Positions 55,257 through 63,763 of a stretch of 64,000 bases of DNA are shown in pieces; within the stretch, counting starts at the first letter, position 1, and every line of letters begins with the position of its first letter. The notes beneath the pieces were generated by a model. It worked only from the letters and a program-made list of their open reading frames with translations, did no database searches and had not been told where the DNA came from. A program made the position numbers and the translations under genes. The stretch is from positions 91,873-155,872 of the forward strand of contig NZ_FNZV01000009.1 of NCBI RefSeq assembly GCF_900109555.1, given 5' to 3'. The stretch comes from Pacificibacter marinus (lineage in GTDB: Bacteria; Pseudomonadota; Alphaproteobacteria; Rhodobacterales; Rhodobacteraceae).

Positions 55257-55996
55257 TCTACGAGCTCCGGCATTCCGCGTTTCTGAATGATACCTTTTCC
55301 TGTGCTGGCACCGGCGGCGAAATCAAGACGTGAGGGCTGATAGACCGACTTGTCAAAAAAGGTCCTCTTGAGGATCTGTCCAGCTTTACTCACCAAAATG
55401 GATCCATGTCCTGACGCCCACGCTCGCTTCCACAGAGCATCCGCGAGTTCAGGGATTTTTCTGGCATCCAAAACAGGCACATAAAGACGCTGTCCGCGCA
55501 GACCACTCTGCTCGCTGCCGTCGTCAGCAAAAATGTAACTACTGGATGAGGGGAACCAAAGCATTGGTACATTTCTCAGCTCGGGAGCGACACTGCGGAC
55601 ACTTGCGATCGCATCTTCTTTGGTCAGCGCCGAGCCCTGTTTTGGCGGATCGATATCAATCATGAAAATACCAGGTCCACTGGACCATTCAAAACAGTCA
55701 TTTGACCGCGCAATGTGCCCCTGACGTTTGTCCTCAGGCATGTTCTCAAGTGCAGACTTCGTCACGACGACTCCTGCAGCAGCGCCCTTCGGAACACCAT
55801 AAACCAGTGCTTCGTTCGAGCGAAGCGATGCCAGAATTTCCGAGAAATCCTCGAGTGTTTCAAGCTGGCGCACGGCATATGTGCCACGCGTCATATAGCC
55901 ACCCGCCTCCGTAATGAGCTCCTTATTCTGGAGCGTGATGTGTTTCGTCAACCGACGCGGCTCATCACTTGCAATCACCGTTAAATTAATCTTCAT
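55253..55996 (-). CDS. Archaeo-eukaryotic-type primase (PrimPol-like) protein
   Basis: 247 residues. The block PGIFMIDIDPPKQG contains the DxD metal-binding motif (Asp114, Asp116) expected of the AEP fold. WFPSSSSYIFADDG and GLRGQRLYVPVLDA follow, matching the second and third conserved strands of plasmid/phage PrimPols. A GGAGAAAT site precedes the ATG. With the downstream helicase-like gene it forms a two-gene replication module, presumably replicating the excised element. The region upstream (55997-56214) is strongly AT-rich with A/T runs and may hold its promoter. Confidence 0.78.
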   Translation of the reverse strand: MKINLTVIASDEPRRLTKHITLQNKELITEAGGYMTRGTYAVRQLETLEDFSEILASLRSNEALVYGVPKGAAAGVVVTKSALENMPEDKRQGHIARSNDCFEWSSGPGIFMIDIDPPKQGSALTKEDAIASVRSVAPELRNVPMLWFPSSSSYIFADDGSEQSGLRGQRLYVPVLDARKIPELADALWKRAWASGHGSILVSKAGQILKRTFFDKSVYQPSRLDFAAGASTGKGIIQKRGMPELVE

Positions 55997-56214
55997 CTGC
56001 TATTTCTCCAATTCGGTTTCTACAACTATTGGAGGAGATATGGCTTTTTCCTGCAAAATGTTTTTTTAGCCAAATGCACAAAAGTATATGGTATAAAAAA
56101 TTATCCAATTGATTTTTATGCATAATTTTACATCGACCATTTGAAACTTTTTTGTGCACTTCGAAGTAAGCAACGCTGGAGTAAAGTTTTAGGATAATTT
56201 ATTTCGCATAAAGT

Positions 56215-56317
56215 AAGGTGTAGTACTGTAGTGATTTAGTGTTTTTGGAAGATGAGAAAAATTAAAGAAGTTTAGATGAAGTGGGACCGTGATTGAAAAT
56301 CGTTGCATCACTTCCCT
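56215..56317 (+). repeat. 103-bp direct repeat, right copy
   Basis: Same orientation as 46047-46149. It starts AAGGTGTAGTACTGTAGTGA and includes TTTAGATGAAGTGGGACCGT. The spacing from copy to copy is 10,168 bp. It lies just outside the PrimPol/helicase pair, so the repeats bracket the segment from the iteron-like region to the primase. Between 56318 and 56428 nothing else is seen. Confidence 0.85.
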
Positions 56318-56428
56318 TGTTTCAAAATGGACCTGTCGCGTTTTCGTGCCACCAAACGCGCTCGTTTAAGACATCCCTTTTGAAAGACCCGACCAAAATT
56401 TCATCAATGAAGGCATTTAGCTTATCGC

Positions 56429-56656
56429 TCACCTGGTCAGATCCATGTCAAAATACCAACCGTTAATTTCGCCTAAATATTCTTCTGCCTCGGGCTTGAG
56501 CTCGACTGCCTCAAGCAGCTTTACTCGATGTGCCATGTGGTTTGGGACCACCATAAGAGAGAACCCGAGGCCGTTTAGGAGTGTCAGGATGGTCGAGAGT
56601 TTCGAATCCAAGCGGCCAGTTTCCGTATCTACAATGGTGTAACTACTGACGCGGTT
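56429..56656 (-). pseudogene. Truncated XRE/HipB-like regulator (C-terminal part)
   Basis: Codons read VSSYTIVDTETGRLDSKLST, ILTLLNGLGFSLMVVP, then an acidic tail ending GWYFDMDLTR. The VSSYTI..IE.G....LST...L...LG pattern is the second half of a Cro/CI-type HTH as in HipB. Upstream of about 56656 the frame runs into unrelated DNA, so the recognition half is partly missing. A longer reading frame to 57043 exists but its N-terminal half looks like noise. Confidence 0.6.
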
Positions 56657-56868
56657 TAGCCCTGCAGGTCCTCCTGAGCGGCCTTCAAGCCTTGCAAGGC
56701 GAAGACATCCCGGTGATAGAAACCCAGCGCGGCACTTACGGGCAATCCAAAGTGCTTGCCCCAAAGTATCGCCCTGCCCCAATGGCCACCCGCGTTGGTC
56801 TCTGGTTGGTTGAACGGGCAGCACGCATGCGGCAACACTTGGTTTGTTTGCAAGAGCAGCGGTAATCC
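56650..56868 (+). other. Unassigned open frame with protein-like sequence
   Basis: On the plus strand the frame LSGLQALQGEDIPVIETQRG, TYGQSKVLAPKYRPAPMATR, VGLWLVERAARMRQHL ends at a TAA near 56868. It has no start of its own and looks like the C-terminal end of a broken gene. The family is not recognised. The rest of 56869-57120 shows only the promoter region of the next operon. Confidence 0.4.
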
Positions 56869-57120
56869 CACCGAACAGAAATGCCCCAAGCATATGGTCC
56901 AAAATGGTCTGGTTACAGGCTGATCTAAAAAGTCTGGCTTCATGCGGCAACGCACTCGGTGGACCATACGAAGCATCAATACCTGATGCGTCTTCATGTC
57001 GTTGCCCAATAGTAGTGCAAAAAAAACAGAATGAGTATATCAAGCCGTTTCCTCCCTGCCTTGTAAAGATCAGGATAGGTGATAGGAATGAATTATTAAC
57101 TAAATTAAGAGGTCCGTTTA

Positions 57121-58740
57121 GTGCTTGGTTATTTCAGCCGCAAAGGCATCAAGTTTGATCCGAGTCTTCATCGTTTCCCTGACATCAATGTCGATTCTAT
57201 TGCTAAGAATCTGCGACTTGAGAAACGGGGGCGAGAAGATGGAAAGAAAAATATTCCAACCTCCGAACAGACCACGCTTACTCGCGCAGAATTGGATGCG
57301 GTCCAAGAAATCTCTAACCTTCGCAAGGAAGCGCTCAATAATTTTGATGATGAGATGGCTACCTATCGCACCCGAATTTCTGACGCCCAATCCGATAGCA
57401 CCGAGATAAAACTAAAAATTGCTGACGGTGTCTCTAAGCTTCAACAATTGGAGGACCAGGAGGATAACCACCTCGATACCTCCCGTGATCGGGTTCAGGG
57501 TTTCCAGATGAAGCTAAAACACTTCCAGACAAAGAACCAACTTGTTGGCCCTCCTAGAGATAGGACACCATTATATTTTACAGCCTCACTAATTTTGTTT
57601 TTGTTTTTTATTGAAGGTATTATCAATGGACAGTTTTTTGCAGAACGTCATGACCTCGGACTTGTAGGCGGTGTAGGTCAAGCCTTGATGATTTCACTGG
57701 TCAACATCGCAATCGGTTTTCTATCCGGCATCATGACACGTTATAAAAACCTCAAGGGCCTCTTTCATAGGATCATCGGCCTTCTATCGCTGTCACTTTG
57801 GCTCGCAGTTGTATTAGCTTTTAATCTGGCAGTTGCTCATTTTCGTGATGCGCTCGAATATGAAAGCTGGAACGGCGCTTTGTCATCGGCAGTGGCTAAT
57901 ACGCTTACAGCGCCATTAAACATAGGATCCCTTGAATCCTGGATGTTATTTCTAGTCGGGTGTTTCATCACTGGGGTGAGTTTTTTGAAGGGGTATTCGC
58001 AACTTGATCCCGTTCCAGGATATAATAATCTTTGGAATTCTGTGGAAAATTCAATTTCTGAATACGCTGAACTATATGAAGAAGCTGCAGAGACACTGAA
58101 CAATCAATTTCAATCCCAGAAAGATGAATTGCGTCAAGAAGTCGAAGCTCGACGTTCAAATTTACGCTCTGCCGTAGCGGCAGTTAACAGCCGTGGATCC
58201 CTTTCCAACAATCTCACCACATTCTTAAATAGCATCGAAAATTGTGCAAACCAGCTTATCCGAATTTACCGCGAAGCAAATACCGTAGCCCGCAGTGAGC
58301 CTGTTCCAAGCTATTTCAATACGGACCATAAATTTGAGTTTGTTGACTTTTCCGTCTCCAAAGAAGACGGGCTAAAAACGGGTTTTGTCGAAGCTGAGAT
58401 TCATAAGATGGAAGCCCTCATGAACATGGGGGTAGAACGACTGACACGTGCGCAAAAACGTTCTCTCCAAGCATTCTCAACGGTTCAGGACGTAAAAGCA
58501 GGTCGAACTGATAGAAAGTCTCGTGAAAGCAACCAAGAATTGGAAAATCTGCTTTCTGAAATTAATGCCCCCTCTCTTAGGGCATCAAAAAACACTGAAG
58601 TTTTAACGCCAGAGGACACTGAGAAAGAGAAACCAAAGAAGACGCGCAAAACTCCCGCCGCAAAAACTAAAATTACAAAAAAACGAGCCGAGAAAATGCC
58701 TCTATTTGATGACGAATCCGAAGAAAAAGGTGAATTGTGA
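57121..58740 (+). CDS. Four-TM coiled-coil membrane protein, first gene of the Zorya-like operon
   Basis: 539 residues from a GTG start, with AAGAGG 9 bp upstream. Residues 60-145 are charged and helical (AVQEISNLRKEALNNFDDEM). Four TM segments follow: LYFTASLILFLFFIEGIING (about 151), ALMISLVNIAIGFLSGIM, LLSLSLWLAVVLAFNLAVA and WMLFLVGCFITGVSFLKGY (about 280). A second coiled coil (about 305-400) and a Lys-rich tail (EKPKKTRKTPAAKTKITKKR) close the protein. I know no family for it. It is coupled to the vWA-like gene by a TGATG overlap and is probably a structural or sensing partner of the ZorA/ZorB-like pair. Confidence 0.8.
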   Translation: MLGYFSRKGIKFDPSLHRFPDINVDSIAKNLRLEKRGREDGKKNIPTSEQTTLTRAELDAVQEISNLRKEALNNFDDEMATYRTRISDAQSDSTEIKLKIADGVSKLQQLEDQEDNHLDTSRDRVQGFQMKLKHFQTKNQLVGPPRDRTPLYFTASLILFLFFIEGIINGQFFAERHDLGLVGGVGQALMISLVNIAIGFLSGIMTRYKNLKGLFHRIIGLLSLSLWLAVVLAFNLAVAHFRDALEYESWNGALSSAVANTLTAPLNIGSLESWMLFLVGCFITGVSFLKGYSQLDPVPGYNNLWNSVENSISEYAELYEEAAETLNNQFQSQKDELRQEVEARRSNLRSAVAAVNSRGSLSNNLTTFLNSIENCANQLIRIYREANTVARSEPVPSYFNTDHKFEFVDFSVSKEDGLKTGFVEAEIHKMEALMNMGVERLTRAQKRSLQAFSTVQDVKAGRTDRKSRESNQELENLLSEINAPSLRASKNTEVLTPEDTEKEKPKKTRKTPAAKTKITKKRAEKMPLFDDESEEKGEL

Positions 58741-59543
58741 TGGCAAAACGTAGACGCACAAATCGAAACGGCGGGTCTGCGGCACTAAAAATAGGATCAT
58801 TGTTACTAACCATTTTAGCTCTATTATTGGCCAGCGGGATTGTTTGGTTTCTATACTCAGCAAAAACCCAAGACAAAATCGATCAAGTTTCACTTTGTCC
58901 AGAACGAGGCTCTATGGGGAATCTAGTGTTTTTGATTGATCAGACAGATCCCGTTTCGATGACACAACTCACCTTCGCGAAGACAAAAGTAGAACGGATG
59001 ATAAATGATGTGCAAACCGGAACACGTATTAGCATCGGTGTTGTTGCACCGAACTCCTTAGAAAGAGAAAAATCCTTTTTGTCTCTCTGTAAGCCAGCTT
59101 CTGAAGCAAATGCATTAACTCAAAATGTAATGCGTGTGGCTGCGACCTATCGGGAGAACTTTGAGAAGCCGATGGAAACCATTCTCGCGTCACTAATGGT
59201 AGTATCAACTGCAGATAGTTCACCCATCATTGAAAACTTACAAGAGTTGCTGTCACGCGTTCCAGACTTTCTTGCCAATGAGAAACCCACAACACTCGTT
59301 ATCTTTTCAAACCTCGCCCAACACAGTGATACCTTGAGCTTTTACAAAGGCGATGATTGGGATGCCTTCACTGAATCTGGCGCGGTCAATCGTCTTTCAA
59401 GAGCTTTGATGGGTATGGAAGTTTTTCTACTTCAACTTCCAGTGCGAGAAACATTCCAGCCTGACCTTGAGAATTTTTGGGCCCGATATTTCGATGCACA
59501 AGGCGTCACATCTTTGCACTATGAACTCGTGGGAGATTTATGA
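58740..59543 (+). CDS. Membrane-anchored vWA-like protein of the Zorya-like operon
   Basis: 267 residues. A single N-terminal TM segment (IGSLLLTILALLLASGIVWFLY) is followed by a Rossmann-type domain that starts GNLVFLIDQTDPVSMTQLTF, resembling the vWA MIDAS strand D-x-[TS]-x-[ST]. It continues with TRISIGVVAPNS and PTTLVIFSNLAQHSD at the positions of further central strands. The metal-binding set is imperfect, so metal binding is uncertain. The start at 58740 shares one base with the previous stop (TGATG); the stop overlaps the next start. It is likely cytoplasmic-membrane anchored with the domain outside. Confidence 0.75.
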   Translation: MAKRRRTNRNGGSAALKIGSLLLTILALLLASGIVWFLYSAKTQDKIDQVSLCPERGSMGNLVFLIDQTDPVSMTQLTFAKTKVERMINDVQTGTRISIGVVAPNSLEREKSFLSLCKPASEANALTQNVMRVAATYRENFEKPMETILASLMVVSTADSSPIIENLQELLSRVPDFLANEKPTTLVIFSNLAQHSDTLSFYKGDDWDAFTESGAVNRLSRALMGMEVFLLQLPVRETFQPDLENFWARYFDAQGVTSLHYELVGDL

Positions 59544-60844
59544 TGGCGGCTGTTTCACGCAGGCAAACGTTCCGTATTCAAGGACGTGACAATGCAGATA
59601 AGTATCTGTTGGGTACGGTTTTTGTGCTAGGCATATGCGGAAGTCTTATACTGAAAGAAATTAACACACCTGTCTGGCTTCCTGCCCTTTATTCGGGGTT
59701 ATTAATTGTCTTTTACGCCATTATCGTTTCCGTCCTGCCGAGAACACAACTTGAGAGTGACCAGATTGGCGACAACGCTTACTATCTCGGCTTTGTCCTG
59801 ACGCTCACATCGTTAGCACATACACTCTATCAATTGGCTGGTCACTCAGGCCAAACGGAGTTCATCAGCGATGTCATTTCGGGTTTTGGAGTTGCGCTAA
59901 GCTCTACGATTGTCGGTGTTACTGTTCGCGTTGTCTGTCTTCAGTTTCGATTGGATCTTGTCGCACGGGATCGAGAAGCGCGCTTAGCGCTTAACGATGC
60001 AATGCGCTTATTTCGCTCTGAAATCGCAGATGCTATTCGGGGTGTGAGATATTTAGGCGTCGAGATCCGCCAAACATTGAATGAGCACCATACTGAATTA
60101 TCCGACGATCGTGCTAAAATGTCTGAGAAAATTCATGCCGAAATCCTTGAAGCGTTCAATCGTGGCCTTGATCCTATAAGTGGCCGCCTTGGGACTATCA
60201 CTCATGAGATCTTTGAAAATACGGATTCTGCTCTAAAAAGTTCAAAGGATGCCAGAATTGCCGCACAAGTGTCATTGAAGGAGGCATTCGAAGATACGGT
60301 AAGTGATCTGTCTGAAACGGTGACCAAAATTTCAGCTCAGACCCAACAAAGTTTGGCTATGACATCAACACAAATTTCCGATTTGAATGCTACGATCAAA
60401 ACCCATCTCGAAACCGCAATTTTGAACGTTCAAAAGAATAGTAATGGAATAATTGAGGTTGTCCGAGACGCGAACGAAAAAATGCTTGATGCGTCAAAGC
60501 AATCACTCTCTCAAGCATCTATGGCAGTCCTAACCGACAGCGAAAAGCTGACTGTTGCCTTTTCTCTTAACGCTGAAAGGCTCCAAAAAGACTCAGACCG
60601 AACTTCAAAAGCACTCGATACCTTTTCAAATTCCATTGAAGCGCAAGTCAAACGCATCAATGAAATGCCCGATTTCACCCAACGTTTGGAAACTGATCTT
60701 GGGAAACAAATACGAGGCCTTTCTGAAACTATATTAAAGTTGCAAGCCGAAGTCCGTAGCGCAAAAGACACAAGCTCGGCACCTCAAGAACGTCCAATTG
60801 TGTCGGAAGACAAAGTGCCTTCACTCGGCCCTGTGAATACGTGA
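59540..60844 (+). CDS. ZorA-like MotA/TolQ/ExbB-family channel protein with long coiled-coil tail
   Basis: 434 residues. TM segments lie at about 20-38, 45-67, 80-100 and 112-135. The third and fourth include YYLGFVLTLTSLAHTLYQLA and SGFGVALSSTIVGVTVRVV, the latter matching the MotA/TolQ/ExbB helix G.G.AL..T..G. Residues 150-425 form a long coiled coil (EAFEDTVSDLSETVTKISAQ) reaching into the cytoplasm. ZorA of Zorya has exactly this layout: a proton-channel stator with a long intracellular tail. Translation is coupled to the vWA-like gene (ATGA; a second ATG at 59543). It pairs with the ZorB-like gene 4 bp downstream. Confidence 0.85.
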   Translation: MMAAVSRRQTFRIQGRDNADKYLLGTVFVLGICGSLILKEINTPVWLPALYSGLLIVFYAIIVSVLPRTQLESDQIGDNAYYLGFVLTLTSLAHTLYQLAGHSGQTEFISDVISGFGVALSSTIVGVTVRVVCLQFRLDLVARDREARLALNDAMRLFRSEIADAIRGVRYLGVEIRQTLNEHHTELSDDRAKMSEKIHAEILEAFNRGLDPISGRLGTITHEIFENTDSALKSSKDARIAAQVSLKEAFEDTVSDLSETVTKISAQTQQSLAMTSTQISDLNATIKTHLETAILNVQKNSNGIIEVVRDANEKMLDASKQSLSQASMAVLTDSEKLTVAFSLNAERLQKDSDRTSKALDTFSNSIEAQVKRINEMPDFTQRLETDLGKQIRGLSETILKLQAEVRSAKDTSSAPQERPIVSEDKVPSLGPVNT

Positions 60845-60848
60845 TTAA

Positions 60849-62447
60849 ATGAGCCTTCCTCCGCCAAGAGAAGCAAATTACCGACGCGGAACCGTCATGG
60901 GACTGACGGCAGCCGAAGCCTTTATGCTCATATGTTTTATTTTACTTTTACTTCTAAGTTTGTGGATGGAAACAACCCGAGAAGCTACAAAGTTCAATGA
61001 CGAATTCACCCCGGGTCAACGAGCTGCAGCGGTGTTATATCGTGAACAACTGCAAAGTTTTGGACAGAAACTTGAGGATAGTAAAAGCTTCGAGCAGTTG
61101 GTCGTCGCTGCCGGTGGTGAAGGCCGACTGCGCGATGCACTTATTGTATTGCAAGAGTTCTCTGGCATACCCGTTCAAGAGGTTGCGGACAGAATACGCC
61201 TTCTGGACGAGGATGTTGTTAAGCGTATTTCGGAAGCTGCGGTTGAACTCGAACCAAATACAAAATTGAGCTTGGCAGAGTTGACAGAGCTTGAGGCTTT
61301 TCCCGCTATCATAGATGTTGCAAATAATGCGCCAAATGAACTGTTGGATTCGATAAAGAAATTGCGCGAATATCAAGCCACAGGTCTGAGTGCTGAAGAA
61401 ATGCAAGGTTTGCTAGCCTCAATTGAACATCTACGTGACGCTGAATTAATAAGTGGAGAACGGGTTGCCAGTGAAATTCGAAAGCGGGCCGGCAGTCTAA
61501 TCTCGTCGATGGGTGGGGAAATACTCGACAACGGTAACGTTGTGTTTCCGGAAAGCCTTCTATTTGACCCAGGACGATCCAATATTAAACCTGTTTTTGA
61601 AGAGGTTTTATCCAACTTTTGCGTTCCGTGGCTTGAGGTTTTATATGGCTTTGACACATCACTACGAAATATTCAGATTGAGGGTCATGCTTCATCGGAA
61701 TGGAATGGCACTAACACAGATGGTGCATTCCGAAACAACTTGGATTTAAGCCAAGCACGTGCCGCAAACGTATACAAACGTTGCCTTGATTTCGCTGATG
61801 CCACAGAATTTAAGGATTGGGCCAAATCTCGTCTTGCCGCAGTCGGTTATTCTTCAGCTCGGCCCGTCCTCGATACGAATAGTAAAGAAGATCGTGTATT
61901 ATCGCGAAGAGTTGTCTTCGCCGTTGATCTGAAAACACTTGATGACATGGTGATTGAGAATTTCCTCGACGTGGATGCCGAGCATGACGTGCCTATCTTC
62001 GGCGAAGACGTGAAGTCGACAGTGACTGTTGAACCGGAATTTGACCTCCATAGCTTGCCTACACCAAGCCTTTACATCGACCTTGGTTACAAAACGTTGC
62101 AAGGGACTGTCGACAGTGTCACTGATGGAGATACCATTACAGTTGCAGCACAGAAAGTGCGCATTCAAGGTCTTCATGCACCCGAGCTCTCTGATCCGTT
62201 CGGCGAAGATGCGCGACGCTTCATGGAAAATCATTATCTTGACCAACCCATTGAGTGCTTGATGAGTGGTGAGAGGACCTTCGACCGACTTGTAGGTGTC
62301 TGCTTCGTCGATGAGATCGATATTGCAGGAGAGCTTGTGAGGGCAGGACTTGGATTGGATTGCCCATCATTTTCATTTGGTCGTTATGCTTTACTTGAAC
62401 AGAAGTCAGCTCAGAGTTCTATGGAATTGCCAAGTTACTGCCAATAA
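60849..62447 (+). CDS. ZorB-like MotB/OmpA protein fused to a C-terminal staphylococcal nuclease domain
   Basis: 532 residues. A single TM helix (LTAAEAFMLICFILLLLLSL, about 18-40) precedes a helical linker. An OmpA/MotB-like peptidoglycan-binding domain (about 215-355) shows FPESLLFDPGRSNIKP, IQIEGHASSEW, LSQARAANVYKRC and LSRRVVFAV. Residues 415-532 form an SNase-like domain: GTVDSVTDGDTITV (Asp pair as in nuclease D19/D21), VRIQGLHAPEL (Arg35 and Glu43 equivalents) and FDRLVGVCFV (Arg87 equivalent). The Asp40 equivalent is His (LHAPE for VDTPE). The nuclease lies on the far side of the OmpA domain, so it would face the periplasm if topology follows MotB. I know no earlier description of this fusion. 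Confidence 0.85.
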   Translation: MSLPPPREANYRRGTVMGLTAAEAFMLICFILLLLLSLWMETTREATKFNDEFTPGQRAAAVLYREQLQSFGQKLEDSKSFEQLVVAAGGEGRLRDALIVLQEFSGIPVQEVADRIRLLDEDVVKRISEAAVELEPNTKLSLAELTELEAFPAIIDVANNAPNELLDSIKKLREYQATGLSAEEMQGLLASIEHLRDAELISGERVASEIRKRAGSLISSMGGEILDNGNVVFPESLLFDPGRSNIKPVFEEVLSNFCVPWLEVLYGFDTSLRNIQIEGHASSEWNGTNTDGAFRNNLDLSQARAANVYKRCLDFADATEFKDWAKSRLAAVGYSSARPVLDTNSKEDRVLSRRVVFAVDLKTLDDMVIENFLDVDAEHDVPIFGEDVKSTVTVEPEFDLHSLPTPSLYIDLGYKTLQGTVDSVTDGDTITVAAQKVRIQGLHAPELSDPFGEDARRFMENHYLDQPIECLMSGERTFDRLVGVCFVDEIDIAGELVRAGLGLDCPSFSFGRYALLEQKSAQSSMELPSYCQ

Positions 62448-62544
62448 ACTTGATTGAGCTAGGCCGATTTTTCTAAGCCGTTAAACATTTCCTGAGCATT
62501 CTGTAGCATTTTGTTTTTGTGCAATAGCCTCCACGGGGAAAAAA

Positions 62545-62796
62545 ATGTTCAAGTTTGGTGAAGAAATTGGCGAGGAACACGTTAAAGATATAATTCCGGT
62601 CGCAGTCGCAATCGTATCAATCATTATAGGATTTTCTCTAATTGTGTGTGTTTTCATTGCTCGCCACGAGTTAAATGGCGGCCTGTCAGCTTCCGTAATT
62701 TCGTTGGTAGCAATTTCACTATTCTCGATCTCCCCTAGAAGGGCCTTTAAAGGCATCCTTGCAGACACCAGTGATTGCCGTAAGATTTCTCGGTAA
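62545..62796 (+). CDS. Small two-TM membrane protein after the ZorB-like gene
   Basis: 83 residues with two hydrophobic stretches (IIPVAVAIVSIIIGFSLIVCVFI and LSASVISLVAISLFSI) and a basic end (SPRRAFKGIL). CACGGGGAAAAA precedes the ATG, 97 bp after the ZorB-like stop. The same direction suggests it may belong to the operon, but the gap is larger than between the other genes. The function is unknown. Confidence 0.55.
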   Translation: MFKFGEEIGEEHVKDIIPVAVAIVSIIIGFSLIVCVFIARHELNGGLSASVISLVAISLFSISPRRAFKGILADTSDCRKISR

Positions 62797-62923
62797 TCCA
62801 CTATTTTTAAAGCAAACATGCAACGCAGGATCATTTGCATTTTTAGCAGGGCTTACCACCGTTGACCTGAGCCCCAAGTCTCCTCCAGCCTTGCGCGGAG
62901 TCCTTGGGGTTAAATCTTTGGCG

Positions 62924-63763
62924 TTAGGCCGCCATCTTGTCCATTGCCTTTCTCTGCAAAAATTCCATCGGGGTGAGGTTGCCCAATGCTGAATGTGGTC
63001 TGCGCCAGTTGTAATCCTCCTGCCATTCTTCAAGCGTGTTGCGGGCATCGCGCAATGTGCCAAACAGCGTTTCGTTGAGACATTCGTCTCGAAGCTTGCC
63101 GTTGAAGCTTTCGATAAAGCCGTTCTGCTGGGGCTTTCCAGGCGCGATGTAATGCCAATCGATACCCGTTTCCTGAACCCATTTGAGGATCGCCATACTG
63201 GTGAACTCAGTGCCGTTGTCTGAAACTATTGTCTTCGGCATGCCTCGTTCTGCGATCACCTTGTCCAGTTCACGAGCAACGCGGTGTCCGGACAGCGATG
63301 TATCAGCAACCAGAACCAAGTTCTCACGACTGAAGTCATCGACGACTGCCAAGATGCGAAACCTGCGCCCGTCTGTCAGCGCGTCTGACACGAAGTCCAA
63401 GCTCCAGCGTTGGTTCGGGCCATCCGGCAGCACCATTGGCTTCCTTGTGCCCAAAGCACGCTTTCTGCCACCTCTGCGGCGCACCTGCAGCTTCTCTTCG
63501 GTATAGATGCGCCTGACTTTCTTGTGGTTCACAGTAAAACCTTCCCGCGTGATCATCACGTGGACACGACGACAACCAAACCGTCGCCGTTCCCTCGAAA
63601 CCCGCTTGATGGCATCCCTTAGCTCGGCATCATCACCCCGTCGCGACAGATACCGCACCGAAGAACGATCAACCTGAAGCACTTCACACGCCCGCCGCTG
63701 ACTGACCTGATGAGCGTCCATCAGATGCGCCACCGCTTTCCGCTTTCCAACGGGCGTCACCAT
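62924..63763 (-). CDS. IS3-family transposase OrfB (DDE integrase core)
   Basis: 279 residues. The HTH_21 region ([20 protein letters not shown]) is followed by [18 protein letters not shown] and the rve core: Asp in SLDFVSDAL, Asp in IVSDNGTEF and Glu in [17 protein letters not shown], so the DDE triad is intact. It ends [15 protein letters not shown], typical of IS407-type OrfB. It overlaps orfA by 7 bp in another frame, as expected for production of an OrfAB fusion by programmed frameshifting. Confidence 0.95.
   Translation of the reverse strand: MVTPVGKRKAVAHLMDAHQVSQRRACEVLQVDRSSVRYLSRRGDDAELRDAIKRVSRERRRFGCRRVHVMITREGFTVNHKKVRRIYTEEKLQVRRRGGRKRALGTRKPMVLPDGPNQRWSLDFVSDALTDGRRFRILAVVDDFSRENLVLVADTSLSGHRVARELDKVIAERGMPKTIVSDNGTEFTSMAILKWVQETGIDWHYIAPGKPQQNGFIESFNGKLRDECLNETLFGTLRDARNTLEEWQEDYNWRRPHSALGNLTPMEFLQRKAMDKMAA

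Noticed and set aside
39236..62862. Second copy of the tRNA-Asn 3' end (attR) inside the window
   Set aside because: I looked for GGTTCGATCC...CGCCGGA downstream and did not see it, so the right end must lie outside.
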